Origin: Rotaria sordida
Taxonomy: Eukaryota > Rotifera > Eurotatoria > Philodinida > Philodinidae
Direction of reading: 5' to 3'
DNA length: 64,000 bases
NCBI GenBank assembly: GCA_905250125.1
Contig: CAJNOL010000678.1
Location: 7,305 to 71,304 of the forward strand
A program made the translations under genes and the position numbers. Each line of letters opens with the position of its first letter. The first letter of the stretch is position 1. Below are positions 37,248 through 49,497 of this stretch, in pieces. A model generated the notes under the pieces. It saw only the letters and a program-made list of their open reading frames with translations, made no database searches and was not told the DNA's origin.

Positions 37248-39900
37248 AACTCGATTCTTATGTGTAAAAACGGCTTTTAATAATTTCAAAATAAAATCTA
37301 AGTTCCAATTTTTATTTGACTAATATTTAAGAACTTTCGATATGATTCACAAAATTAGAGAAAGTTAGGTTGGTATGCACTCGTTCATTATTCATTTTGT
37401 ATCATAAAACAAGGGACGCCCTTTTCTCATTTCGAGTTACTTAGTAAGTGTCTGATATGAGTAAACATAAAATGTTCTTATGAATGTTTTTCTGTTGATC
37501 TAACGCGAATGAAATGAAACAAAAAGTGAAAGAATTCTACTCGCGTCGTCTATCTATTTAGACAGAACGACATCGAAAATAAATCCATTCTCCTTTTCTT
37601 CTTTCATTTTTTTAAGTTGTTTATTTTCCTATTCACGTCTTTTTGACTACAGCACATGTTTAAACGAAGACAAAATTATTCGACAGTTGCGGTTGTTGCT
37701 ACTGCTGTTTCATCTTGAGTTGTATTGAATTTTCAACTATTTTGAATTTCATTTTGATAGATTATACGATTTGTTCGTTTAGCTTTCGTTAAGAAACTCA
37801 CTAACATCATCGATCGTCTCTGCTACGTATGGTTTCTGTGAACAATTGAAATATCACATGCAGGATAGAAAACCCTAGAATATTATCTACAACTCACAAG
37901 AGAAATCTTTGTTTTGAACCAAGTTTGTTCATCATAAAATTAAAAAACCCATCTTTTAGTAGCATTATCAGGAAATCTTAGATGGTCGAGCAGTATTCTA
38001 TGGTTTTTCAAAAAACTCATCCAAGATGATGTAGATGACAGCGATTATTAGTGTTTTATTTTCCCTAGTGGCAGAGAAAATACTATCGGTAGAAGGAAGA
38101 TGCCTAGCTTGGCTCACCCTTGGTTATGATAACATCATTGCTAAGTTTCGATATAGTTAAAGAAACAATCTATGAACGAGAAAAAGTAAATCTACCTACG
38201 CGATAAAACCTTGACATGTCGAATAACTATATAGTTTCTCTTGCACTAGTTTTTTTATATACGAATCAGATTTTTCCATTCCATAGTTGTTATATTTATT
38301 GATGTATGAAAATAACAATAAAGATATGGTTTTATTCCAGCCGACTTTTACATTAGAAACAAGCAAATAGCAGAATTTCTCACAATAAGTGGGAATTTCA
38401 AAGATTTTTCTATGCATAGTTTTAATTTGAAGCTTGAAACTTTGAGAAATCAGTGTCTGTGAAATAGAACCTATCGATTGTATAGAAAACTTCTAGTCTT
38501 GTTTTACAGATATAAGATTTTGTCAGTATGAAATTCATAAGTTTCGAGTCTTTTTCAATACTTTGAAACATAACTGTCTATCACATACTTCTATAGTTTA
38601 TCATTTACTGTCGATAGTATCTTATTGTAATTCAAAGACAATATGAAGTGATCAATTTTCTACTCAAGTCAAAAAATGAAAACAATCATTTAATGCGTTT
38701 CAAAAATAAGAAAATGACAGGAATTCAAAGACAACATCATTAGTTGGATAACTATTCTTCCGTCATGATTACATGATTTACATGAAATTTTTGTATGATT
38801 GCATATGATGTAAACGACATGAAACGAAATTGATTTATTGATTTTTCATCGTTACATTTTTATCCACGTAGTTCATTTATTTAAGGAATATTTGATGTTT
38901 TCGTTGGCAACAATACAATATATATGCATTTTATACATATAGACATATAGACTTTATATTATTTAATAAAAAGGTATAAAATGTTAATCTCATCAATCAT
39001 CTTGTTTTGTTTCTCATCCACAAATACTATCGATATGATATGATAACAACTAAATGTAGCTATGAGTCTTTGTAGTGATACGTGACATTATTTTTTCTTT
39101 TCTAAATTTCATCTCTCATTTTAAAATTCATCTTGTTCTTATAAACTTGTCCGAACTTTAGTTGTTGTTATTGTACTCTATACGATGTGCAAACAAAAAA
39201 TTAATATTTTTTTTGTTTTTTAACAAAAATAAAATTATATGGAAGTTGTTATTCTCAGTACATATCTAGACTTTTAATTTGATAAAAGATCTAAGATTCT
39301 AAGAGATATTATTTTACACAGATGTGAGAACTGCTTGTTCTATCAGTGTCTGCGAAGTGAAAGTTGAAATGGCATTTTCATAGATGTCGGTAATACACTT
39401 TAAATTGTACGATGAGTACGAAAAAAAAAATTACGATTAAGAAAAGAAACAGTTTAGTTGAATTATATTAAACAAAAAAGTGATATCAACCTATTTATCT
39501 AGCCAAGAAATGCAACTTTGTATACTGATCGAAACATACAATTCTGGTCTCCACAAATTACGGATCAGTAATATTCTGGAACTGTTGCTTGTTTCAATTA
39601 AAATTACGTGAAAATTCTAAATATATTAAATACACTGATGGCACTAGTTCGAATGTGATGAATATCTCATATTCAATTTTAAATACGTTTCAAAGACTAT
39701 TAAATAAATAGTTTAACTTGAATATCTGATGATTATATAAAATGTGCTTTTATTATTTTGCATAACAGATAGTGTTAAGGATTTTTTTCAAAACAAATAA
39801 TAATCAAAAATATAATTATAATAATAAAGATTCAGAAAGAAAACATGTGAATATACATTTACATGTCAGGAGTAGAAATAACAAAAAAAACAAGGACAAA
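37248..39900. other. Intergenic, 2.65 kb
   Basis: A/T-rich with no supported gene. Short frames near 38196-38417 lack any signature. Confidence 0.45.
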
Positions 39901-39904
39901 GTTC

Positions 39905-40044
39905 GGAACGCACAACAAACAGACAGAAAGAGGGAAAAAATATTGATGGTTGCAAGAAAAAAAGTTACAAGCTAGGAACGCAAAAACAAACAGACAGAAA
40001 AAGAAAAAAAAGATATTGATGGTTACAGGAAAAAAATACAAGGG
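39905..40044. repeat. Direct repeat, 70-bp unit x 2
   Basis: Two adjacent copies start with GGAACGCA at 39905 and 39975. They share ACAAACAGACAGAAA and ATATTGATGGTT, with small A-tract differences. The array ends about 55 bp before the phosphatase start codon, so it lies in its promoter or 5' UTR. Confidence 0.8.
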
Positions 40045-40101
40045 CAATACAATGTGTTTATTTTATCTTTATCTAGTGTTAAAAACATATATATATTTTA
40101 G

Positions 40102-41415
40102 ATGTCGAACTCAGTTTGTATACGTCTAAATGAAATTCATATTGAATCGATATTAAATGATCATGATACATTCTTGTTTGATTGTGATGGCGTTCTCTGG
40201 TGTTCACCAAACATTCTTCCAGGTGCTATTGAATTACTTAATTGTTTAACAAAATTAGTATGTAATTATCTTTCTTTTTTTATTTTATCTTTTCATTCAT
40301 TTTAAGGGTAAACGAGTATTTTTTGTGACGAATAATTCATTAAAAACTCAAAGAGGATTTTCTCAATGGCTCAATGAAATCGGCTATCAAGCTAAACCTG
40401 TATGTTAATTGTATTTCCAAATAAAAATAGAAATAAATATTTGTTTATATTTGTTTTCTAGGAACAAATCATTTGTACAGCATGGATTACTGCTCAATAT
40501 CTTAAATCAATTAATTTTAAAGGTCATTGTTATTGCATTGGAATGCAATCAATGGTAGAAGAATTAGGACGAGAAGGTTTTCATATATCAGATGGTATTG
40601 GAGTAAGTATTAGACAATTCAAATTTTTGTGTTTATTCCATTCTTCTATAGCCTGATCCTGTTCCACCCGAAGCAGATTGGATCGAAACAAATACGATCA
40701 AATTTGATGATAATGTACGTAAGATATTTGTTCTAAATAGATGTTAAATTATATTATTTTCTTTATTTATAGATTAATTGTGTCATATCTGCATTTGATA
40801 TTCATATCAACTATCTGAAAATAATCAAAGCAGCTACGTATCTTAGTCGACCTAATGTGTTATTCTTAGCTACCAATGATGATGTCACAACTCCACAAAC
40901 TGATATAGCCATTTTACCTGGTATATAAAAAAACTTTTTTTTTGTTTTTAGAAAGTTATCCAAAAAGAGAATGTTATATTTTGATTATTGACTAATAGGA
41001 GAAGGTACGATTTTAGCTTCAATTGTGGCAGCATCAGGTCGTTCTCCAACAATATTGGGCAAACCTCGAGCTCCAATGTTTGAATCGATTCGTTTGGCTT
41101 TTCCTGATGTCAAACCTAATCGAAGTATTATGGTTGGTGATAGGTAAGAGATAATAATCATTCGAAGTAGATTTTTTTGGATCGATTTTTATTTTGCTAA
41201 AATATAGGTTGGAAACAGATATTTTATTTGGTAATCGTCAAGGTTTGACAAGTCTACTCGTATTCAGTGGAGCAACAAGTGAGAAAAAATTGGATACAAT
41301 CAAACAAGCAGTTGAAAAAAATACTGCGGACAAAGATCTTTTACCAAAATTTTGTATCAAAGATGTCAATCATTTATTACAATTGATTCAATCTCGTGAA
41401 AAAACTTATTCCTAA
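40102..41415 (+). CDS. PGP: HAD-IIA phosphatase, PGP/PDXP type
   Basis: Seven exons, 40102-40257, 40307-40399, 40462-40602, 40652-40714, 40773-40920, 40999-41143 and 41208-41415; 954 nt, 317 aa, normal for the family. HAD motif I is DCDGVLW with catalytic Asp27 and Asp29. Motif II is VTNNS, motif III is the Lys in LGKPRAPMFE and motif IV is GDRLETDILFG. All catalytic residues are present. Animal members are phosphoglycolate phosphatase (PGP, clearing 2-phosphoglycolate and related toxic side products) and pyridoxal phosphatase (PDXP). I cannot separate the two from sequence alone, so the symbol is tentative. Cytosolic, with no targeting peptide. A 70-bp duplication lies just upstream. Confidence 0.92.
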
Positions 41416-41792
41416 CTAAATTGAATTTAATTACTAGGTTCTTTTCATAATTGTAAACCTCTCATTAATATGCTATTTCTAATAAAATATTTTATTATCA
41501 AGAGAAATTATATTTAAATTATTTTATGCTACTCATCAGTTGATGACATTGTTTTCATTAAAACTATCAACTAAAAGAGTTTTTAAGTTGGTTAAATTAA
41601 TATTTCTAACTATGGATTTATTCATGAAAAAACTATGAATGGAACGAGAAAGTAGTAGGATCAAAATGTTCTCAATGACCCTAAATAAGTTTATTTACTT
41701 TTTTTTCTGTCGGATTGTTATACTCATATGTTTCTCCTATTAGAACGAAAAAGAAATGAGCGATTTTTTTTTCTCTATTCTCTTCTTTGTAT

Positions 41793-41801
41793 TATATAAA
41801 A
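41793..41801 (+). promoter_or_regulatory. TATA box of the small Cys-containing gene
   Basis: TATATAAAA about 70 bp upstream of the ATG at 41865. Together with the AATAAA at 42134-42139 it frames a very compact transcription unit. Confidence 0.55.
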
Positions 41802-41864
41802 AAGAGGCATCGAGTATATAGCGTCATTTTACTAAACGATATATTCTATTGAAACAAACAAACA

Positions 41865-42077
41865 ATGTCGAATGCGAATACATCTACACAACAGCAATCA
41901 GCCAACGAAAATAAATCTGTTTTTACTGAAGCAGGTCGATCAAAAATAGCTTCTGAAGTCGGTCAATGTGGCACAGGGATGACAAATAATTCAGCAAATA
42001 CTGAAAATTCATGTAAAAGTTGTAATATCAAAGAATGTGACAACGCCAACCATAAGAAAACTGGATCATCAACATGA
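41865..42077 (+). CDS. Small hydrophilic Cys-containing protein, 70 aa
   Basis: Intronless 70-residue ORF with a TATA box upstream and AATAAA 57 bp after the stop, so it looks like a real compact gene. It is very hydrophilic and rich in Asn, Ser, Thr, Gln and Lys, with no hydrophobic core, no signal peptide and no TM. Four cysteines lie in the second half (C35, C50, C53, C58; CKSCNIKEC). The composition suggests an intrinsically disordered protein, or a small metal-binding or redox-controlled peptide. Disordered hydrophilic proteins are common in desiccation-tolerant animals, but nothing here proves that role. I do not recognise a family. Confidence 0.6.
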   Translation: MSNANTSTQQQSANENKSVFTEAGRSKIASEVGQCGTGMTNNSANTENSCKSCNIKECDNANHKKTGSST

Positions 42078-42133
42078 ATTTTATTAGGTTCTACAATTAT
42101 TTTTATGTAAACAAGCTCTTTTATTTTTTATTG

Positions 42134-42139
42134 AATAAA
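42134..42139 (+). terminator. Polyadenylation signal
   Basis: AATAAA 57 bases after the stop of the 70-aa gene, followed by an A-rich stretch. Confidence 0.6.
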
Positions 42140-42626
42140 TCTTTAAAAAAAAATCAATTGAAAAGTGTAAATTTGAGTGTTTGCTAAATTCCAGCAGATA
42201 TTTATCTTTGAATAAAGATCAAAATAAATTATTATTTAAAATAAACTTCATTTAATATGAAAAACGATTACGTTTGATAGAATAAATAGCTAAATTTCAT
42301 TGAAAGAATTTGATTTTCTTATCAAGAAAAGTTTCTCTAATAGTTATCATTCTGATTGTCAACATTCATCAAATCTCTTAATCATCAATAATATTAACTT
42401 AGACCAATCAATGATATTAAAATTATTAGATTTTTTCTTTATTACTCAATCAAATTCCTGAACTAATTTCAGCATCAATAATCTAAAGAAAAATATGGAA
42501 AATAAAAGAAATTTCACAAGGAAAATTAAAAAAAACGATACACGATCAAATGCATTGATCAATTTGACCAAACAATCTCAATGACATAAACGAAATAATT
42601 CTATACAAATCGAAAGAAAATATTGT

Positions 42627-45600
42627 TTATGCAAACCACATTGTATTCTCAATTGATGGATTAAAGTCAATTTTTATTGTTTGAACATCATCTAATGTTA
42701 CAACAACATTTTCATCTATAAGTCCTTCTTCAATATCAGAACTAAAATAAAAAATTCTTTTCTGCTTTTTTTTTTGTATTTTTAATTCTAAAAAATAGTC
42801 GAAAACTTACGCAGCAATACTTCGTTGTTCACTAGACATTTGTCCTTCATAATCAAGATTAAGACCACGAGATACACAAAGTGTTGCATAATGAACAGGT
42901 GCGGGAACAGATACAGATTTCGTACATCGAACATCCGTATGACATAAATAATATCTAATAGTTTTTGTTTTTAAAAAATTATTTGTATTTTGTTTTTTGA
43001 AATATTTAAAAAAAAATTCTTACGTTAATTGTTGAATTTCGTCTGGTGTAAAACCAATATCATCATATAAAACATTATAAAGCATTGGTCTTGATGTACC
43101 TTGAATAGCTGCATGAGAATTAAGATAAAAATCAAATCCATTAGGTGTAACAATATCTGTATCAATAACTGTGCCTAAAATTTAAAAAACAAGCTAATAA
43201 AAAGAAAAAAATAAGAAAATAAAAACTTTAACCTGGTTGAATATTATTTGTTTGATTTGTTTGTTTATCCCAAGTAAAAAATCGAGTGTTATGACGTTTT
43301 TTAACAATAGCAAAACAAATTTTTGGTAATTCATTATGACCATAAAGTTCTTTTTTCAATAGAAATAATTTTTGTTTTTTTTTAAATTGAATTATTTGAT
43401 AAAATCAAAAGTATTACCTTTACATGCTCGTTGAATAGCTCGTACTTCATTATCAAGTACTTTTTGAAATGATCCATCATCAACACCGGCACGATAAAAA
43501 ACAAGTTTATTTGGTAAACGTGTATTATGATTAGAAAATTCACGTAATAATTCTCCGACATAAATATGAAGATCTTTTATTATTTCAACTGCTATTTTTC
43601 CTTTCGGAGAATATTGTTGAACAACACGACCAGCATATTGTGTACCTAATAAAAACAAAAAAGTTTATTTTATTTTAATATATAATTTAAAAATAAACAA
43701 ATAAAAACAAACTTGTCGAATCTTTTGATCCAATAACAGCAGCAATTGATGGTCGTTCACGTGAACATGTTACATGAGTACAATCAATACCAAAAAACAT
43801 AAAAATATCTGTACGAGGTGATGGAGAAGTTAATGCACGCATTAATGAAACTAATTGATTAATACCACCTAGTTTTGCATTAAATTTTTGTACCAAATTC
43901 TATTTGTTGTTTTTTTTTTTCTTATTTGTAAATAGAAAATTTTTACCGATATAAACAACTTACTTGAATATACATATCCATTTTACGTGGTTCACTATTC
44001 GCCATAAGTTTATCAAAACGTGTACATTGAGTTACCATACCTGTACAAATATATTATAGATAATGCGTTGATTATCGATAATCTGAGAAATGAAAACAGA
44101 GATGACTGATTACAATTGAAAAAGTCAATTTGTTTTCTTCTTCAAAATAGTGAATTATTCTATATCAGTTTTCATAGTTTATCTTTTTAAGTTTTAGTTT
44201 TTTTTTTTCATTCATCTTAGTAAATCGTTAGATCAACAAGAGTTTTATCCGAGTTGAATTTATCTATCTCTAAATGGTGATTTTAGGTATAGATGATCTC
44301 AATTTCTATCAGATATAAATTATCTGGAATAATTTTAATGTAAAACTGAAATATGTTGTTGTAGTTTTAGAATCGTTCAATTAGATACATTTCTAATATA
44401 TTTATCCGATATGTCTCTTACATCTTCAGTATGTTATAGATTTTCATTCATAATAGAAAAGAAAGAAGTTCTTATTTTTAATTATGTATACAAGTCTCAA
44501 AAACCAATTTTCTCAAACGAAGTTCATTAAATATTAAGTGATGGAAAAATGTTTAAGAATAATATATTTTTGATATTTTTCTATAATGTTTAGTACTTAG
44601 TTCGAATTCAAATAGTGATGTTAATAACTAAAGAAGTTTTCTATCTAATGCATCTAATAGCAAGATTTCATTGACGAATTTTGATGGTAAAGTTTCAAAG
44701 AAACCAGACACGGTAGTTTTCAGATCTCAGAAGATTTTGTCAATGCTATCTTTAAGAGCATAAAGTTGCGAACAAAATGAGGAGTCATCACATTATCTAC
44801 AACCTGCCATTAAAAAGTTAAAAGCACCACAAAAATCTTAAAATAACGAAATGTACAAAAAAATAACCAAAAATTAACTTTTATAATTCTTTTAAGTTTT
44901 AAGAGAAGGTCGTAAAAAATGTGATGTCCTCTCATTTTCTTCAGAACTTTGTGCTCTTTAAAATCGCATTATTAAAAGATAGTTTTGAGGAGTTGAAAAC
45001 TATCGTGTCCAGTTTCTGAGTAACCTTGACATTATACTTCATCTATGAAATCTTGCTATGGAATGCATTAGAATCACTATTACGAGTTGAGCTTCGTGCT
45101 TAATATTATAGAAAAATATCAAAAATATATGATTGTTAAACTATTTTTTCACCATCTTACATGATTAATAAAAAGATTCGAAGAATTTTTTATTTCAAAA
45201 TAATGAATAATTTTTCGTATTTAGTAAACTATTATTGACTATCGACCATGATTGATTTTTCTTGAAAAAAGAAATATGAAAGAATTTATTTAAGTTTAAA
45301 ATAAAATAAAATATATTCTTACCAAGTTTAATATTTCCGAAAAATTTAATAACATGATAAATATCATCACCAACTTGATTAAGAATATAAATGATAACTT
45401 CACAACCTAACATTTTAAGTTCATTCATTCGAGCTAAAATTATATCAGGTACAGCAGCATCTGATTTTTCAATAGCTGCTGAATTAAATCGAATACCATA
45501 TTTCGACATTGCCTTTAGAAGAAAACACAACAACAACAACAACAATAACATTTGTTTTTCATTAAAAAACAACAAATATTCTAACCTGTGGAATTTTACT

Positions 45601-48600
45601 TGCAAAATCTCTAGCTAAACCAACTTGTCTTGCATCAGGTTCTTTTTGACTAACAAGAACAAGAGCCCATGCACGTATTTCACGTGCTTTATTAAAATGA
45701 TTATTTAAATACCATTTACCAATTTGTACTCTTTCAATAATATCACGTTGATCACCTTGTGCTGATTTATATTTTATTTCAGGCGGTGCTAAAACTCTTG
45801 CAGGTATCATTAACATATCATTAGTATGAATTTTAATACCAATTTTTTGTAAATAAGCATCTTGATCAAAATGACATTCATCAGCAACACGTCGAATCAT
45901 TCCAAAACGTTCACCTGGTTTAACAACAGTTTTTTTTGTTACTTTTGCTCGTTGATCAGTTGTTAAAGGTTTTAAACTTCGTTGCCATTCATCAACAGTA
46001 ACTAATTCCATTGGTAAAAAATGTGATTTATTTTTATCAGCTGGATTAAATAATTCAACAACAGGTAATTGTGGATGACGTAAACGAATATTCCATTTTT
46101 CTTGAAAATAATCAGTAACATTAATTTGTTCACCTTGATGTTCACCCTGATCTTTAGAAAATGTATGTTCATTTGATGAAAGACCAAATGATTTTAAACG
46201 ATATTTTCGAATTTGATTTGTATGTGTTGTTGCAAACCAAAGAGATTTTAAAATTTTACGTACTAATAATGGTTGATCTTTTGGTGAAATACCTTAAAAT
46301 ATATTTTTATTTTATCAATCAAAATTTGAATATATTTGATGAAAACATTCACGTTCAAAGGAAACAGTACTAATAAACATCTTAAAACTGTCTTGCGAGT
46401 AACAACTTCATAGAACTATTGAAATTAAATCTCAATTTGACGAAACAATATCTAATATAACTATTTCTGTTGGTTTTATCATTGATTTACTGAGATTTTA
46501 GCCTATTGCACAAAACCTTCGATCGAAAATTTCGTTCATAAATACAGAATGGGCCAAAAGTCATTGTACCATGAAACAACAGAATATCCAACTATACTAC
46601 AGCTCGATAAAATGGGCTCATTGTTTTATCAAGGATAGAGGCATGTTCACACTACAAATCTATGTGGGTAAGGTTAACGAGTATCTTTGTTAAGTATCAC
46701 TATTGACCTCAAGAAGAAAATTTTACTTTTTCACAGATAGACAAAGAAAAAAAATATACTTAATAAAGGTTCTCACTAATCTTGTCCATATAGATTCGGA
46801 ATGTGAACATGCCTCTATCTTTGTTACAAAAATCAGCTCGTTTGGTCGAGCCGTAATGGAGATATTCAATTTTCTTTTCGATAAAGTGACTTTTGCACTT
46901 TCCTGTATATTGTTTTTTTTGCTATCTGTGACAAAGAAAAATTTTCTTATTGAGGTCAATGGTGATACTTAACAATGGTTCTAATTAACCTTGTTCGTAT
47001 AGATATGGAGTATGAACACGCCTCTATCCTTGATAAAAACAATGAGCCCATTTGATCGAGCTGTAGCATAATTAGATATTCCATTGTTTTACGCTAAAGT
47101 GACTTTTGGCCCATCTTGTAGTTTTCATTGTATTTAGAATCCGTACAACATGTTCAACTAAAACAGATATATCTTTCTCGAAATGTGAAATGTTGAGGAT
47201 CACTAATCATTATTAGTTTGAACTAACGAAGCCTTGGATGAAAATATTCCTTCATAAATACAAATGCTTTAGGATGATCATTTTCAACTTAACTATATTT
47301 TACTGAATTTGATCAATCACTTCAATTTCAAAGTTTTTCAATGTATAACATCAATTATTAATTATTATTTAACTGTACAGAGATAGACAGAACTGATCTT
47401 CAGTAAGAATAAAATCTTTATTAGTCACCATTGTCATACAACTGAAACAAAATATATCAAATTTGTTTTTAAGAAACACCTTTAACTCAAATGGTAAATC
47501 TACAATTAATACTACTACATGAAAATTATTCAGAAAATATAATAATTCTGTAGGAGTGATATTCTATCTAATGAAAATTGTACGATTATGTTTTCAAGAA
47601 CATAAATTTTGAAATGATAATTTAGTTCTTAACAAAATTTTGATAATTAATACTGACGCAAGGATATTTTCAATTGTTTTTCGCTTAAGACTATTGCTAT
47701 TCGATCGGTCTTGATAAGTAGTAAGAATACAGAATTGCTGAGAACTTGGATGATCGAATTTCGAGTTGAAATTCTGACCATAAATACATCTTATATTCAC
47801 GAGAAACAATTCCAAGCTTGAGCCATATTCTTGCTAAGATATTTAAATTTTAAAGAAACGCCTATTTTGAACTGTGCTACAAAAAAAAGACGTTTTCATG
47901 ACAAAATCATATTTTGATACAGATATGTTTGTCTTAGCTGAAAAATGAAGTTGTTTCTAAATGACTATCTCTAGACAGCCTTGGAGCCCGGAATTCGATC
48001 ATCCAGGTTCTTAGCAATTCTATCATTTATAGGGAAAAAAATCGAGTAAAACGCCCAGAACTCGATAAGCAAAGATTGGAAAAACAAAGCAAAACAGACT
48101 TTTTTTTGCTATCTATCATTGTTAATCGAATAGTAATAGTCTCAAGCAAAAAGTGATTGAACAGTTAGAAACGTTTTCTCGTGCGATAAAAAAAATTAAT
48201 TTTTCTATGATAAATTTACCATTTCTTCTAACATCTTGACCTAAATAACAGGAAATAAATTCAACTAAATTATAATTTTGATAAAAACAACAAAAATTAT
48301 TATTAATATTCAGCGTTGGGCCACGTTCACCAAGTACAATTGCTTGATAAAATCCTGCTGCTAAACCACGACCATCACCTTAATAAAAATAACAAAAACT
48401 CCATCAATGAAAAAAAAAACCAAAAAAAAAAATTCAATTTCTTTGTTTTATTTTAAATATTTTACCAAGATCATCTAATTTTTGATTTTTTGGATATGAT
48501 TGATTTTTAATAGTAATCATTTCAGCTCTTTGCGTTTGTTTAAATAAAGTTTCTAATATTCTAACAGAATCATGTGGACGTACATGAATTCTTCGTTGAA

Positions 48601-49497
48601 TAAAATCAAATATTGTTTTTAAATCATAAGTTTTAACAAGATTAATAAGTAAAAAACGAAAACGATTTGTTCGACCTGTTTTTTTATGTACCATTTCACA
48701 TTCATATTCTTTTTTTAATGTTAAAGTTAAATTTTGTGTTGAATATAAATTTTTTCCTTCATCATACCAAACAAGTGGAAATTGTTCTCGTTCAATAATT
48801 TTTCTCATAACTTGAAAACGTTCATCTTTTTTCGCTGGACGCCATGAACCATCACGCATTAAAATTTCAACATCAACATCAAATTGATAAAGTATAATTG
48901 CTTCAGTTATATTTAAAAATTCAATTTTAAAATGATTTGTATAAACCTCAATTCGTTGACCAACTAAAGCAATTAATCAAATACAAGAGAAAAAATATTT
49001 TTTTGTTTTAATTCATATTTTACCACGTCCAGGTTGTGCTGGTCGTCGTGCAAGTGATATTAATTGGGAATCTGGGACAGCAGAACGCAATAGTGGGCGA
49101 ACAAATGAACGTGCACGTTTTTTTGTATCACCTTCGATATCTGATGAAGTCTTTGGTACGGCAGAAGTTGAAACAGGTTCAGTGGTTGTACTTGCTTGAG
49201 TCGAAGACGTTGACGGTTTTTCTTCTACTCCAGTTGTTGAATATGATCGACGTTGAGAAGGGTCGGATGAACTTTCATCTGCACGACTTGGACGGGCTAA
49301 TATTATATTCAAATAAAAACAATTCTCGTATATTTTTATTTATCAAAAGAAAAAAAAACGAATACATACGACGTTTAGATGATCGACGATCTCTATCATC
49401 ATCTAAATAAACAAGATTATTTAAAATTAAAATTTTTTTTCAAAAAAACAAAATGAAATATACCATCGGGATAATCTCGACCTCTATGTGTTGCCAT
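42627..49497 (-). CDS. Argonaute (AGO clade), predicted slicer-impaired
   Basis: Fourteen exons on the minus strand: 49464-49497, 49370-49402, 49024-49296, 48465-48963, 48220-48378, 45596-46292, 45323-45512, 43964-44040, 43713-43899, 43418-43645, 43233-43349, 43024-43174, 42811-42954 and 42627-42741. They total 2904 nt, 967 aa. Domain order is a disordered RD/Ser/Thr-rich N-terminus (1-110), N domain, L1 ([13 protein letters not shown]), PAZ, MID (566-655) and PIWI. The C-terminus NTMWFA is of AGO rather than PIWI type. Guide-binding residues line up (Tyr and Lys of [16 protein letters not shown]). Of the slicer tetrad, Asp693, Glu737 and His852 are kept, but the third position (YRDG in AGO2) is Ala769 in YRAGVDDG. 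It should bind guides but probably not cleave. Two introns are unusually large and hold foldback elements. Confidence 0.93.
44540..45156. repeat. Foldback element in an Argonaute intron (617 bp)
   Basis: Long imperfect palindrome inside the 1.28-kb intron 44041-45322. The left arm (TATTTTTGATATTTTTCTAT, ATAGCAAGATTTCAT, CAGACACGGTAGTTTTCA) is matched in reverse complement by the right arm from 45140 back to about 44890. The central spacer is only about 40-60 bp. No transposase. It is not obviously related to the other foldback families here. Confidence 0.8.
46545..47118. mobile_element. TA-flanked foldback MITE in an Argonaute intron (574 bp)
   Basis: The ends are CAGAATGGGCCAAAAGTCA and, in reverse complement, CAAGATGGGCCAAAAGTCA, each directly flanked by TA (46543-46544 and 47119-47120). 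TA duplication and the GGGCCAAAAGT-like end fit a Tc1/mariner-type MITE. The arms are paired along almost the whole length (GAGGCATGTTCACA near 46640 against its complement near 47020), so the RNA would form a long hairpin. No transposase. Confidence 0.82.
47660..48180. repeat. Foldback element in an Argonaute intron (about 520 bp)
   Basis: The left arm 47670-47770 (CGCTTAAGACTATTGCTATT, GATGATCGAATTTCGAG) pairs with the right arm 47985-48165 (CTCGATTAACA region, AGACTATTACTATTCGAT in reverse complement). It lies in the same 1.93-kb intron (46293-48219) as the 574-bp MITE. The right arm contains an insertion of about 60 bp. Outer ends are not exact. Confidence 0.7.
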
